A DNA stretch of 64,000 nucleotides from assembly GCF_963664555.1 (NCBI RefSeq), contig NZ_OY761461.1:682001-746000 (forward strand), given 5' to 3'. Below, piece by piece: positions 28,834 through 38,433 of the stretch. The DNA is from Labilibaculum sp. (GTDB taxonomy: Bacteria > Bacteroidota > Bacteroidia > Bacteroidales > Marinifilaceae). Positions within the stretch are counted from its first letter, which is position 1. The number at the start of each line of letters is the position of its first letter. Made by a program: the position numbers and the translations under genes. The notes beneath the pieces are model-generated. The model was not told the DNA's origin. It ran no database searches and worked only from the letters and a program-made list of their open reading frames with translations.

Positions 28834-29004
28834 GATTACGAGTGCAAATTTAGAAAAATATTTTGTTCTGCATCACATCTAAACTCATTCGTGTAAATAA
28901 ATATAATTCATTGTTTTAAACTTGCATGTCTAAACCATTAAAATCCAAATCTTAATAAAATAAGACTTCCTTCTTAAACTCAGTAAATATTTATAAACTT
29001 TTGT

Positions 29005-29012
29005 TAATTTTG
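29005..29012 (+). promoter_or_regulatory. Putative leuS -7 element (TAATTTTG)
   Basis: Exact TAnnTTTG match 44 nt before the leuS ATG; no clear -33. Confidence 0.35.
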
Positions 29013-29055
29013 CGCTTTGAAATGCAAGAAATAACCATATTTTATCAACATTACC

Positions 29056-31818
29056 ATGGAGTACAACTTTAAAGAAATAGAACAAAAGTGGCAGAAGTAT
29101 TGGACTGAAGAGAAAACCTACAAAGTTGAAGTGAATTCTGAGAAGCCCAAATTTTATGTGCTCGATATGTTTCCATATCCTTCGGGGGCTGGTTTACATG
29201 TTGGTCATCCACTTGGATATATCGCTTCGGATATATATTCCCGCTATAAAACTTTAAAGGGTTTTAATGTGCTTCATCCAATGGGATATGATGCTTATGG
29301 TTTGCCTGCTGAGCAATATGCGATACAAACAGGACAGCACCCTGCTATTACAACAGAAACAAATATTAACAGATATCGTGAGCAATTAAATAAAATTGGC
29401 TTTTCATACGACTGGGATCGCGAAGTTCGTACTTGTGATCCTGGGTATTATAAATGGACCCAATGGGCATTTATTCAAATGTTCAATCACTATTTCAATA
29501 TCGATTCTCAAAAAGCAGAATCAATTGAGTCTTTGGTTGCGCAGTTTGAGCTTTTAGGCAATGGAAAAGTAAATGCTGCTTGTTCAGAAACAGATGTGTT
29601 TACTGCTGATGAGTGGAACGCTTTTTCTGATATCGAAAAACAGACTGTTCTTTTAAGCTACAGGTTGGCATATTTGGCTGATACAATGGTAAACTGGTGT
29701 CCTAAATTAGGGACTGTTTTAGCGAATGATGAGGTGAAAGATGGTGCTTCGGTCCGGGGAGGACACCCTGTTGAGCAAAAGAAGATGCGTCAATGGTCAT
29801 TGCGTGTTTCTGCCTATGCAAAACGTTTATTGGATGGTTTGGATAATTTGGAATGGACTGACTCTTTAAAAGAGATTCAGAAAAACTGGATTGGGCGTTC
29901 TGTTGGTGCTGAAGTTAATTTTGGAGTGAAAGGTTCTGATTTAAAAATGGAGATTTTCACTACCCGTCCTGACACAATTTTCGGTGTTACTTTCATGGTT
30001 TTAGCTCCGGAGAGCGATTTGGTGAAGGAATTAACAACAGCAGATTGTCAGGTGAATATTGATGCTTATATAGAGGCAACAAGCAAAAGAACAGAAAGAG
30101 AGCGTTTAGCTGATGTTAAAACGGTGAGCGGTGCATTTACAGGTGCATATGCAGTTCATCCTTTTACAGGCGAGGAAATACCTGTCTGGGTGAGTGATTA
30201 TGTGCTTGCTGGATATGGAACGGGTGCAATTATGGCGGTTCCTGCCCATGATAGCCGCGATTACGCATTTGCGAAACATTTCAATTTGCCGATTGTTCAG
30301 GTGGTCTCAGGCGGTGATATTTCGGAGGAATCTTACGATGCCAAAGAAGGACAATCAATGAACTCTGATTTTTTGAATGGATTGGATGTAAAAGATGCGA
30401 TTGTAAAAGCAAACGAGGAAGTTGAAGCAAGAGGTTTAGGAAAGAAAAAAATCAACTACAGATTGAGAGATGCAATTTTCTCACGACAAAGATATTGGGG
30501 AGAACCTTTCCCTGTCTATTTTAAAGACGGAATGCCTCAAATGATGGATTTGGACAAGTTGCCTTTAGAACTGCCAGAGATTGATAAATACTTGCCAACA
30601 GAGAGCGGGGAACCACCTTTGGGTCGTGCAAAAGATTGGGTTACCGAAGATGGATATCCAATTGAATTGAATACAATGCCTGGTTTTGCAGGATCATCTG
30701 CTTACTACTTGCGATATATGGATCCTCGTAACAATGATTCATTGGTTTCTGCCGAAGCAAATGAATATTGGCAGGATGTTGATTTGTATATTGGTGGTAC
30801 CGAGCATGCTACGGGCCACTTAATTTATTCTCGTTTTTGGAATAAATTCCTTTTTGATATCAATGAAGTATGTAAAGATGAGCCTTTCAAGAAATTGATC
30901 AACCAAGGAATGATTCAGGGACGATCGAATTTTGTTTATCGTGATAAGAAATCCAATAAATACGTTTCTTACGGATTAATAGAGGGGTATGATACAACTG
31001 CAATTCATGTTGATGTGAATATTGTGAAAAATGATGTTCTTGATTTGGAAGCCTTTAAAAACTGGATGCCTGAATATAAGAAGGCTGAATTCATTTTAGA
31101 GGATGGAAAATATCATTGTGGCTGGGCTGTCGAAAAAATGTCTAAATCCATGTTTAATGTGGTAAACCCTGATGTAATTGTAGAAGAATACGGAGCTGAT
31201 ACTTTGCGTTTATACGAAATGTTTTTGGGTCCGTTGGAAGCGCATAAACCATGGGATACAAACGGAATAGATGGTGTTCATAAATTTCTGAAGAAATTAT
31301 GGCGGTTGTTTCATAATGAAGCAGGTGAATTTGAATTGGCAAGCAGTGAGCCAACACAAGACGAATTAAAGGTTCTTCATAAAACCATTAAGAAAATACA
31401 GGATGATATTGAGCGTTTTTCATTCAATACCTCAGTTTCAGCTTTCATGATTTGTGTGAATGAGTTGTATACTTTGAAGTGTAACAATAAAGCCGTTCTT
31501 GAAAATCTTTTGGTTATTCTTGCTCCTTTTGCACCTCATGTTGCTGAAGAATTATGGGCTTTATGTGGAAATGCAACAAGTATAACAAAGGCAGATTTCC
31601 CGGAGTTCAACGAAAGTTTCGTTCAGGAAAATATTCATAAATATCCTGTTTCATTTAATGGTAAAATGAGATTTATACTTGAATTACCCGTAAATCTAAG
31701 CAGAGATGAAATAGAAAAGGAAGTTCTTTCTTTAGAAAGATCTCAAAAATGGATCGATGGAAAAACGCCTAAGAAAATTATAATCGTTCCTAATAAGATC
31801 ATTAATATAGTAGTATAA
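29056..31818 (+). CDS. leuS: Leucyl-tRNA synthetase
   Basis: Class Ia synthetase, 920 aa. HIGH-like signature [13 protein letters not shown] (about 37-49), a CP1 editing domain (about 235-430; [19 protein letters not shown]), and KMSKS (about 695; [15 protein letters not shown]). The C-terminal anticodon-binding and short C-terminal domains end FNGKMRF...[13 protein letters not shown]. Insertions around 150-205 and 620-680 make it longer than the E. coli enzyme, as in other Bacteroidota. Single gene with a very long terminator. Confidence 0.98.
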   Translation: MEYNFKEIEQKWQKYWTEEKTYKVEVNSEKPKFYVLDMFPYPSGAGLHVGHPLGYIASDIYSRYKTLKGFNVLHPMGYDAYGLPAEQYAIQTGQHPAITTETNINRYREQLNKIGFSYDWDREVRTCDPGYYKWTQWAFIQMFNHYFNIDSQKAESIESLVAQFELLGNGKVNAACSETDVFTADEWNAFSDIEKQTVLLSYRLAYLADTMVNWCPKLGTVLANDEVKDGASVRGGHPVEQKKMRQWSLRVSAYAKRLLDGLDNLEWTDSLKEIQKNWIGRSVGAEVNFGVKGSDLKMEIFTTRPDTIFGVTFMVLAPESDLVKELTTADCQVNIDAYIEATSKRTERERLADVKTVSGAFTGAYAVHPFTGEEIPVWVSDYVLAGYGTGAIMAVPAHDSRDYAFAKHFNLPIVQVVSGGDISEESYDAKEGQSMNSDFLNGLDVKDAIVKANEEVEARGLGKKKINYRLRDAIFSRQRYWGEPFPVYFKDGMPQMMDLDKLPLELPEIDKYLPTESGEPPLGRAKDWVTEDGYPIELNTMPGFAGSSAYYLRYMDPRNNDSLVSAEANEYWQDVDLYIGGTEHATGHLIYSRFWNKFLFDINEVCKDEPFKKLINQGMIQGRSNFVYRDKKSNKYVSYGLIEGYDTTAIHVDVNIVKNDVLDLEAFKNWMPEYKKAEFILEDGKYHCGWAVEKMSKSMFNVVNPDVIVEEYGADTLRLYEMFLGPLEAHKPWDTNGIDGVHKFLKKLWRLFHNEAGEFELASSEPTQDELKVLHKTIKKIQDDIERFSFNTSVSAFMICVNELYTLKCNNKAVLENLLVILAPFAPHVAEELWALCGNATSITKADFPEFNESFVQENIHKYPVSFNGKMRFILELPVNLSRDEIEKEVLSLERSQKWIDGKTPKKIIIVPNKIINIVV

Positions 31819-31842
31819 ATAAATTATTCAAATAAGTTTCAG

Positions 31843-31893
31843 GCTTTAAGCTTTGTTGACTGTTTGACAACAAAACTTAAAGCTTTTTTTTTT
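31843..31893 (+). terminator. leuS terminator, abutting the next gene
   Basis: Two-part stem GCTTTAAG-c-TTTGTTG pairs with CAACAAA-a-CTTAAAGC, followed by T10. Only 8 nt separate the T-run from the yitT-like ATG at 31902. Confidence 0.9.
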
Positions 31894-31901
31894 AATACGA
31901 G

Positions 31902-32762
31902 ATGAAAATAAATTATTCTGAAATAAAATCCCTGGTAGTAATTACTATTGGGATGGCAATATATTGCTTTAGTTGGGCAGCCTTTTTAATCCCATCTGGT
32001 ATAATTGGAGGAGGGGTTAGTGGTATTGGTACATTAATTTATTTTGCGAGTGCAAAAGCAATTCCTGTTGGTTATTCTTATTTTATTATTAATGCCTTTT
32101 TAATACTGATAGCTCTAAAAATATTGGGTAGTAAATTTGGTGTTAAAACAGTATTTGCAATTATTGTGGGGTCGGTATTACTTTCAGTTTTGCCGAAGCT
32201 TATTCCTGAACCTTTAGTGAATGAGAAATTTATGGCTGCAATTATCGGAGGTGCCTTATCCGGAATTGGAGTTGGTATCACGATATCTCAAGGAGGTAGT
32301 TCCGGAGGTACTGATATTATAGCAATGATTATCAATAAATACAAAAATATCAGTCCCGGACGTATTATATTATATCTTGATATTTTTATCATTGCTTCAT
32401 CTTATATCGTGTTTAAAGATGTACCTACTATTGTGTATGGCTACGTAGTAATGTCTATTACAGCTTATGCTATTGATATGGTGATTTCTGGATCGAAACA
32501 ATCTGCTCAGCTTTTTATTATTTCAACAGAGTTTGAAAAGATTGCCAATGAAATTACCGGGACTATGAACAGGGGAGTGTCTGTGGTGGATGCAACCGGC
32601 TGGTATTCAAAGGAAAGCAAAAAGATATTGATGGTTGTGGTTCGAAAACATGAAGCTCCATCGATCTTTAAATTAGTAAAACAAATTGATGGAAATGCCT
32701 TTATATCAATGGGATCGGTAATGGGGGTTTATGGCTTAGGTTTTGAAGAAATAAGAGGGTAG
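31902..32762 (+). CDS. YitT-family membrane protein, copy 1
   Basis: 286 aa with five to six transmembrane helices in the first ~200 residues and a C-terminal cytoplasmic DUF2179-like domain (about 205-286; MNRGVSVVDATGWYSKESKKILMVV). Signature GGGVSGIGTL and SQGGSSGGTDIIAMIINKYKN. Substrate unknown for the family. Tandem with a paralogue 5 nt downstream. The start is very close to the leuS terminator, so transcription depends on read-through or on a promoter inside the terminator. Confidence 0.9.
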   Translation: MKINYSEIKSLVVITIGMAIYCFSWAAFLIPSGIIGGGVSGIGTLIYFASAKAIPVGYSYFIINAFLILIALKILGSKFGVKTVFAIIVGSVLLSVLPKLIPEPLVNEKFMAAIIGGALSGIGVGITISQGGSSGGTDIIAMIINKYKNISPGRIILYLDIFIIASSYIVFKDVPTIVYGYVVMSITAYAIDMVISGSKQSAQLFIISTEFEKIANEITGTMNRGVSVVDATGWYSKESKKILMVVVRKHEAPSIFKLVKQIDGNAFISMGSVMGVYGLGFEEIRG

Positions 32763-32767
32763 TTATT

Positions 32768-33637
32768 ATGAAAAAAAGCAGTTCGATACAAATGTCAAAA
32801 TTTGATTTTCAGTCATACCTAATTATCACAATAGGCTTGTTGGTCGGTTCGCTTGCGTGGACCGGATTCATTATTCCTGCAGAAATTGTAGGTTCGGGTG
32901 TTGGTGGTATTGCAACCATGATTTACTATGTAACAGGTTTTAAGGTTGGATATAGTGTTTTCCTTATCAATTCTGTTTTTCTTCTTGTTGCATTGCGCGT
33001 TTTGGGTTTCGGTTTTGGTGTTAAAACCATTTATGGAATTACTGTTCTTTCCTTTTTTCTTTGGCTGTTTCAGTCCTTAATAACAGAGCCCTTGGTTTCC
33101 GATCGATTCATGTGTGCTATCATTGGAGGAATACTGGCTGGAGCCAGTGCCGGAATGATATTGTCACGCGGAGGGAGTACAGGGGGAACTGATATTCTGG
33201 CCATGATGATTAATAAGTATAAGAATTACAGCCCCGGACAATTGTTACTTACAATTGATGTTGTTATTATTTCGTCTTCGTATTTGTTAGAGCATTCCAT
33301 TGAACAGGTTGTATATGGATTTGTTACTATGGGAGTAAGTGCCTATTGTGTTGATATGATTATTGAGGGAAGCAAACAGTCTGTACAGATCTTTATTTTT
33401 ACACGAAAGCCTGATGAGATTAGAAAAGAGGTTGTGTATACCCTTGATCAGGGAATAACTGTTCTTAGCGCAACAGGTGGTTTTAGTGGGGAAGATGTTA
33501 AGGTGTTAATGCTGTTGGCCAGGAAAAGAGAATCTCAGACTATTTTGAATATGATTAAGCTGGTAGATCCGGATGCATTCATTTCACTGGGAAGCGTAAT
33601 GGGAGTTTACGGGAAGGGATTCGATAAGATTAAATAG
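32768..33637 (+). CDS. YitT-family membrane protein, copy 2
   Basis: 289 aa, the same architecture as the preceding gene: membrane part with GSGVGGIATMIYY and SRGGSTGGTDILAMMINKYKN, and a C-terminal DUF2179-like domain ending VMGVYGKGFDKIK. Clearly a tandem duplicate of copy 1 (shared motifs throughout) but diverged. The two may form a heterodimeric transporter; that is inference. Confidence 0.9.
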   Translation: MKKSSSIQMSKFDFQSYLIITIGLLVGSLAWTGFIIPAEIVGSGVGGIATMIYYVTGFKVGYSVFLINSVFLLVALRVLGFGFGVKTIYGITVLSFFLWLFQSLITEPLVSDRFMCAIIGGILAGASAGMILSRGGSTGGTDILAMMINKYKNYSPGQLLLTIDVVIISSSYLLEHSIEQVVYGFVTMGVSAYCVDMIIEGSKQSVQIFIFTRKPDEIRKEVVYTLDQGITVLSATGGFSGEDVKVLMLLARKRESQTILNMIKLVDPDAFISLGSVMGVYGKGFDKIK

Positions 33638-33683
33638 TAATTTCTTAAAAAAGCTTAAAACGTTGTGGATACTCTGAGGGCTA

Positions 33684-33714
33684 TTGTTCAACTATTATAA
33701 TAGTAATACCTTTA
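33684..33714 (+). promoter_or_regulatory. Putative promoter of the M23 peptidase gene
   Basis: TTG (33684-33686), 20-nt spacer, TACCTTTA (33707-33714). A 14-bp palindrome ACTATTATAATAGT (33691-33704) lies in the spacer and could be an operator. Confidence 0.5.
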
Positions 33715-33739
33715 TGCTTCTCAAAAATAAATATCCACG

Positions 33740-35011
33740 ATGAAAAAAATCTTGAACTATAAGTTTCTATTAATTGCATGTGCTGTGCTTTTAGGTTTAA
33801 TTGTTCTTAAATGGTACTCAAGCAAACGATCAATAAAACAAATTGAACAGGAAGAAGTTGTAATTGACACCACTGAGATAGTTCAGGTGCATTTAAAATA
33901 TGGATTTCCCATTGAAGAATTTGCCGTGGAGACTAACAAGGTAAAACGTAATCATAGCTTATCAACCATATTGCGGCAATATGATATTAGTTTTGGTACC
34001 ATTGATGATATAGCAAGGAAAGCAAAGAAGGTTTTTAATGTCAGAAGGATTAAGTCAGGACATGAGTATTCAGTTCTTTTCACTAAAGATAGTTTGAAAA
34101 CACCGGAGTATTTTATTTATGAAAATACCCCCGTTGAATACATCGTATTCGATTTGCGCGACACTTTAAATGTATTTAAGGGTGAGAAGAAAATTATTAA
34201 AAATAGGAAGCAGATAAAAGGAAGTATTGAGTCGTCGTTGTGGAATGCAATGGTTGAAGCCAATTCGGATCCTTTACTATCTGTTGAACTTTCTGATATT
34301 TATGCCTGGACTATTGATTTTTTTGGTGTTGGGAAAGGTGATCAATTCAATATCATTTACGAAGAATCATTTGTTGATGAAAAACCCATACATCAAATAA
34401 AAGTGATCGCCGCAAATTTTATACATCATAACTCAAATAATTATGCCTTTGCCTTTGTTGAAGGTGATAAAGAAGGTTATTTTGATGAAGAAGGGAAAAG
34501 TCTGCAAAAAGCATTTTTGAAAGCCCCTCTTCGCTTTTCAAGAATTAGCTCAAAGTTTTCTAACAATAGGTTTCATCCGGTTTTAAAAAGGTATCGGGCT
34601 CATCATGGTGTCGATTATGCAGCGCCTACAGGTACGCCCGTTCACACAATTGGCGATGGTGTTATTACCAAAAGAGGATATCAGGCAAATGGTGGAGGAA
34701 ACTATCTTACTATTAAGCACAATAGTGTTTACTCAACAACTTATATGCATCTTTCCCGGTTTGCTAAAAGAATGAATGCCGGCACCAGAGTTAAGCAGGG
34801 CGAAACAATCGGATATGTTGGAGCAACTGGTCTTGCAACAGGTCCTCATTTAGATTTCAGAGTTTATAAAAATGGAACTCCAATAAATCCATTGAATATA
34901 AAATCGCCTCCTGTGTCACCCGTGAAAGAAGAAAACGTGGCCAGATATAAGCAGGAAATGGAAAAATTAATGCAGGAGCTAAGCCCGAAGGAAGCAATGA
35001 CTTTAGAGTAA
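33740..35011 (+). CDS. M23-family peptidoglycan endopeptidase
   Basis: 423 aa. N-terminal membrane anchor (about 8-25), a periplasmic helper region (about 60-260) with an OapA/LysM-like start (HSLSTILRQYDISFGTIDDI), and a C-terminal LytM/M23 domain (about 275-400). Zinc ligands are visible in HHGVDYAAPTGTP and GPHLDFRVYKNG, with TYMHLSRF also present, so it should be catalytically active on cell-wall cross-links. The last 9 bases overlap the convergent purN gene. Confidence 0.92.
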   Translation: MKKILNYKFLLIACAVLLGLIVLKWYSSKRSIKQIEQEEVVIDTTEIVQVHLKYGFPIEEFAVETNKVKRNHSLSTILRQYDISFGTIDDIARKAKKVFNVRRIKSGHEYSVLFTKDSLKTPEYFIYENTPVEYIVFDLRDTLNVFKGEKKIIKNRKQIKGSIESSLWNAMVEANSDPLLSVELSDIYAWTIDFFGVGKGDQFNIIYEESFVDEKPIHQIKVIAANFIHHNSNNYAFAFVEGDKEGYFDEEGKSLQKAFLKAPLRFSRISSKFSNNRFHPVLKRYRAHHGVDYAAPTGTPVHTIGDGVITKRGYQANGGGNYLTIKHNSVYSTTYMHLSRFAKRMNAGTRVKQGETIGYVGATGLATGPHLDFRVYKNGTPINPLNIKSPPVSPVKEENVARYKQEMEKLMQELSPKEAMTLE

Positions 35012-35563
35012 TTGCTCAATTATTTTGGGGAAGAATTCATGTTCCAGTTTATGAATTTTTTCAGCAACATCTTCTGCAGAATCATTTGGTGAGATACTGC
35101 ATTTGGCTTGAAATACGATTTTTCCTTCATCGTATTTCTCATTTACCAAATGAATGGTAATGCCACTTTCTGTTTCTTTATTTTCGACAACTGCCTGATG
35201 AACCTTCATGCCATACATCCCTTTTCCACCATATTTTGGTAAAAGAGCAGGGTGAATATTGATAATAGAATTGGGATATTTACGCAGTAAATTAAGAGGA
35301 AGCAACCAAAGAAATCCTGCTAAAACAATAAAATCGACCTTTTTTTCAGCCAAAAAATCAATTATTTTATTCGTTTCGTTGAATTCTGATCGGGAAAAAA
35401 CTAAAATTGGAATATTTAGGCTTCTTGCTCTGGAAAGTACAAAGGCATTGGCGTTGTTGGAAAGAATTGCCGAAATCTCAAATTCGGGTTTATCGCTAAA
35501 ATATCTTGCGATATTTTCAGCATTACTCCCTGATCCAGAAGCAAATATAGCTAGTCGTTTCAT
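35003..35563 (-). CDS. purN: Phosphoribosylglycinamide formyltransferase
   Basis: GART enzyme of de novo purine synthesis using formyl-THF, 186 aa. N-terminal Rossmann ASGSGSNAENI (about 8-18), the active-site stretch IINIHPALLPKYGGKGMYG (Asn/His), HLVNEKYDEGKIVFQ with the conserved Asp, and a short C-terminus as in other Bacteroidota. Its stop lies inside the end of the M23 gene on the opposite strand. Confidence 0.95.
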   Translation of the reverse strand: MKRLAIFASGSGSNAENIARYFSDKPEFEISAILSNNANAFVLSRARSLNIPILVFSRSEFNETNKIIDFLAEKKVDFIVLAGFLWLLPLNLLRKYPNSIINIHPALLPKYGGKGMYGMKVHQAVVENKETESGITIHLVNEKYDEGKIVFQAKCSISPNDSAEDVAEKIHKLEHEFFPKIIEQLL

Positions 35564-35679
35564 GTTGGGTTTTCAAATTTAACTAAAACACACAAATATA
35601 TGCAAAAGGCATTTCGCAGTGAAATAATTTCGCAGAAAAGGAAAAAGAATTACCTTTGACCGCAACTTTGTGAAATAAA

Positions 35680-35711
35680 TTTGAATTATTTAGAGTAAAT
35701 TTATTTCTTTG
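35680..35711 (+). promoter_or_regulatory. Putative acpP promoter
   Basis: TTTG (35680-35683), 20-nt spacer, TTTCTTTG (35704-35711; first base pair TT rather than TA). A second -7-like TACCTTTG is at 35651-35658. Confidence 0.45.
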
Positions 35712-35764
35712 CACAGTTGAAAATTAATTAGTTTAAATATTTAATCACTTAAAATTTTAAAGTT

Positions 35765-36001
35765 ATGTCTGATATTGCATCTAGAGTAAAAGCTATCATA
35801 GTTGATAAGTTGGGTGTGGACGAAACTGAGGTAACACTTGAGGCTAGTTTCACTAACGATCTTGGAGCTGATTCATTGGATACAGTTGAGCTTATTATGG
35901 AATTCGAAAAAGAATTTAACATCGCTATTCCAGACGATCAAGCAGAAAACATTGGTACTGTAGGTGACGCTATTTCTTACATCGGAGAAAACGCTAAGTA
36001 A
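35765..36001 (+). CDS. acpP: Acyl carrier protein
   Basis: 78 aa, acidic four-helix carrier. The phosphopantetheine serine is Ser37 in [15 protein letters not shown]. Works in type II fatty acid synthesis with the adjacent fabF (21-nt gap) and is co-transcribed with rnc behind it, the usual order in Bacteroidota and many other bacteria. Confidence 0.98.
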   Translation: MSDIASRVKAIIVDKLGVDETEVTLEASFTNDLGADSLDTVELIMEFEKEFNIAIPDDQAENIGTVGDAISYIGENAK

Positions 36002-36022
36002 TTATTAACCAGAACCTTTTTT

Positions 36023-37276
36023 ATGGAATTTAGAAGAGTAGTAGTAACTGGGCTTGGAACAATAAACCCAATTGGTAATTCTATTGCCGAATATTGGGAT
36101 AACTTGGAGAATGGAGTGGGTGGATCAGGAATGATTACTCATTTTGATGCTTCAAAGTTCAAAACTCAGTTTGCTTGCGAAGTTAAAAATTTCGAGCCTA
36201 ATGATCATTTCGACCGCAAGGAAGTTAGAAAATTAGATTTGTATGCTCAGTATGCTTTGGTTGCGGCCAAACAAGCTATTGAAGATTCAAATCTGGACCT
36301 TGAATCGGAAGATTTAACAAAGGCTGGAGTAATCTGGGGTTCTGGTATTGGCGGAATTAAAACTTTCTTAGATGAAGTAACAGGATATGCAAACGGGGAT
36401 GGAACTCCTCGTTTCTCTCCTTTCTTCATTCCTAAGATGATTTCTGATATTGCCGCCGGTCATATTTCAATGAAATATGGATTCCAAGGACCTAATTATG
36501 GTACTGTTTCTGCATGCGCTTCGGCTTCACATGCAATGATTGATGCAATGAATTACATCCGTTTGGGTAAAGCTAATATCTTTATTACAGGAGGTTCTGA
36601 AGCATCTATCAATGAAGCAGGTTTGGGTGGATTTAATTCTATGCAGGCATTATCTACAAACAACGAAGAGTATAAAACTGCATCTCGTCCATTTTGTAAA
36701 ACCCGTGATGGTTTTGTTATGGGTGAAGGAAGTGGTTGCTTGATTTTTGAAGAATACGAGCATGCTAAAAAACGAGGAGCAAAAATTTACGCCGAAATTG
36801 TTGGTGGTGGAATGTCTGGTGATGCTTATCACCTAACAGCAACTCATCCAGAAGGAAGAGGTGCTATTAACGCTATGAAAATGGCGTTAGAAGACGCTTG
36901 TCTGAAACCGGAAGAAATTGATTATATCAATGTTCATGGAACTTCAACACCAGTAGGTGATATTCCTGAAACAAAAGCGGTTCAGACTGTGTTTGGCGAT
37001 CATGCCTATAAATTGAACATTAGTGCTACAAAATCAATGACTGGTCACTTGCTGGGAGCAGCAGGAGCTGTTGAAGCTATTGCCTGTATTTTGGCAATAA
37101 ACAATCAAACAGTTCCTCCTACAATTAACTTTAGTGAGTCGGATCCTAACATTGATGAAAAACTAAACCTTACACTTCATAAGGCTCAGAAACGTGAAAT
37201 TCGCACTGCCTTGAGCAATACATTTGGGTTTGGTGGCCATAATGCTTCGGTTATTTTCAAATCATTCATTGAATAA
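36023..37276 (+). CDS. fabF: 3-oxoacyl-ACP synthase II
   Basis: 417 aa KAS II condensing enzyme. Catalytic triad Cys165 (VSACASASHAM), His about 304 (VHGTSTPVGD) and His about 341 (TKSMTGHLLGAAGA). Full length for the family; starts MEFRRVVVTGLG. Second gene of acpP-fabF-rnc. Confidence 0.98.
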   Translation: MEFRRVVVTGLGTINPIGNSIAEYWDNLENGVGGSGMITHFDASKFKTQFACEVKNFEPNDHFDRKEVRKLDLYAQYALVAAKQAIEDSNLDLESEDLTKAGVIWGSGIGGIKTFLDEVTGYANGDGTPRFSPFFIPKMISDIAAGHISMKYGFQGPNYGTVSACASASHAMIDAMNYIRLGKANIFITGGSEASINEAGLGGFNSMQALSTNNEEYKTASRPFCKTRDGFVMGEGSGCLIFEEYEHAKKRGAKIYAEIVGGGMSGDAYHLTATHPEGRGAINAMKMALEDACLKPEEIDYINVHGTSTPVGDIPETKAVQTVFGDHAYKLNISATKSMTGHLLGAAGAVEAIACILAINNQTVPPTINFSESDPNIDEKLNLTLHKAQKREIRTALSNTFGFGGHNASVIFKSFIE

Positions 37277-37279
37277 TTT

Positions 37280-38020
37280 GTGATAAAGTCTATATTTCAA
37301 TCCATAAAACTTTTTTTCTATCCTGAAAGGGAGTTTTATGGATTGTTTTTTGATTCACTGGGGGTTAAACCTAATAATCCTGATTTGTATGAACTCGCTT
37401 TCATACACAAATCTGCAACCATCCAAAAAAAAGGTTACGGTTTAAATAATGAACGTCTCGAATATCTTGGAGATGCTATTCTTGGTGCCATAATCGCCGA
37501 TATTCTTTACAAGTACTTTCCCAATAAGGACGAAGGTTTTCTTACTCAAATCAGATCTAAAATTGTCAGCAGGCAATCCTTAAATAAGCTGGCGGTTAAA
37601 ATTGAACTCGACAAGCAGGTTGTCTCCAATGTGAACTTGAATAATAACAAGCATATTTACGGAGATGCATTTGAAGCTTTTATTGGTGCTGTTTACCTTG
37701 ATCAGGGCTACGATAAAACAAGAAAATTTATCGAGGATAAAATTTTTAGAACACACATCAATTTGGAGGAAGTGGTTACTGTTGAAACCAATTTTAAAAG
37801 CAAATTAATTGAGTGGGCTCAAAAAAATAAGAAAGATGTTTATTTTGATACACACGAAGGTGGTATTGATGATGCATTGAATTTGCCATTGTTTACTTCT
37901 GAAGTTGAGGTGGAAGAAGTGAAAATGGGTACGGGGATGGGTACATCTAAAAAGGAAGCTCAACAAAAAGCTGCGCAAGAGGCTCTTGCACGAATAAGTC
38001 AAATGGAATTGGCTTGCTAA
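37280..38020 (+). CDS. rnc: Ribonuclease III
   Basis: 246 aa. Starts at a GTG 3 nt after the fabF stop; there is no better ATG before the catalytic domain. Endonuclease signature NERLEYLGDAILG (about 56-68) and the second acidic site GDAFEAFIGAVYLDQGYD, then a C-terminal dsRNA-binding domain (about 170-246; GTSKKEAQQKAAQEAL). Processes rRNA and structured RNAs. Confidence 0.97.
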   Translation: MIKSIFQSIKLFFYPEREFYGLFFDSLGVKPNNPDLYELAFIHKSATIQKKGYGLNNERLEYLGDAILGAIIADILYKYFPNKDEGFLTQIRSKIVSRQSLNKLAVKIELDKQVVSNVNLNNNKHIYGDAFEAFIGAVYLDQGYDKTRKFIEDKIFRTHINLEEVVTVETNFKSKLIEWAQKNKKDVYFDTHEGGIDDALNLPLFTSEVEVEEVKMGTGMGTSKKEAQQKAAQEALARISQMELAC

Positions 38021-38126
38021 ATCTTTCCTGTTACACTCTGTTAGTGATTTTCAAAAAAAAGAAATTTGTGGTTGGTTTTAAGTTGAAGGTGGATTTTTTC
38101 GTCTCCTTTTGCGAATAAAACTGTAT

Positions 38127-38219
38127 AAAAAAAAGGACGGTAACCACAACCGCCCTTTCATCTAACTATTAACCAAAATTTTTAATCAAGGAGATTGTTT
38201 CTTATAGATTCGCTCTCCG
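38127..38219 (-). ncRNA. Predicted small RNA, about 90 nt
   Basis: On the minus strand a Bacteroidota promoter (38253-38224) is followed by about 90 nt ending in a perfect intrinsic terminator: AAAGGGCGGT / ACCGTCCTTT (one G-U) with a 7-nt loop and a run of U (A-run 38127-38134 on the plus strand). The 5' end can pair GGAGA with TCTCC. There is no reading frame of note. The nearest minus-strand gene start is far away, and the terminator stops the transcript before it runs antisense into rnc. It contains the reverse complement of the 18-mer shared with 1596-1613. No family recognised. Confidence 0.65.
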
Positions 38220-38223
38220 ATGG

Positions 38224-38253
38224 CAAATATAGTGTCAAATTATTAACTTCAAA
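38224..38253 (-). promoter_or_regulatory. Promoter of the predicted small RNA
   Basis: Minus-strand TTTG (38253-38250), exact 18-nt spacer, TATATTTG (38231-38224); both elements match the consensus fully. Start expected near 38216-38219. Confidence 0.7.
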
Positions 38254-38420
38254 GTCGTTTTTGTGAAAATTTATCGAAAATTAGCTGTTTTTGTCTAAAA
38301 TAGATTAAATCCAAATTTATTAAAGCGGCGATGTGTTTAGCAACTGAAATTTTGCGGATAGCGGCTATTTAAACTTGTGTTAAAGATTGTTAAGCTGGAA
38401 TAGCTACAGCTGGTTTTTTT

Positions 38421-38428
38421 TATATTTG
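38421..38428 (+). promoter_or_regulatory. Putative rprX -7 element (TATATTTG)
   Basis: Exact match to TAnnTTTG ending 5 nt before the rprX ATG (38434), so the transcript would begin at or near the start codon. No -33 TTG at the proper distance. Confidence 0.4.
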
Positions 38429-38433
38429 TATCT

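Larger units (their letters stand above)
38021..38433. other. Intergenic region rnc to rprX
   Basis: Contains the predicted minus-strand small RNA (38127-38219) with its promoter (38224-38253) and, next to rprX, a T8 run and a -7-like element. No ORF. Confidence 0.65.
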
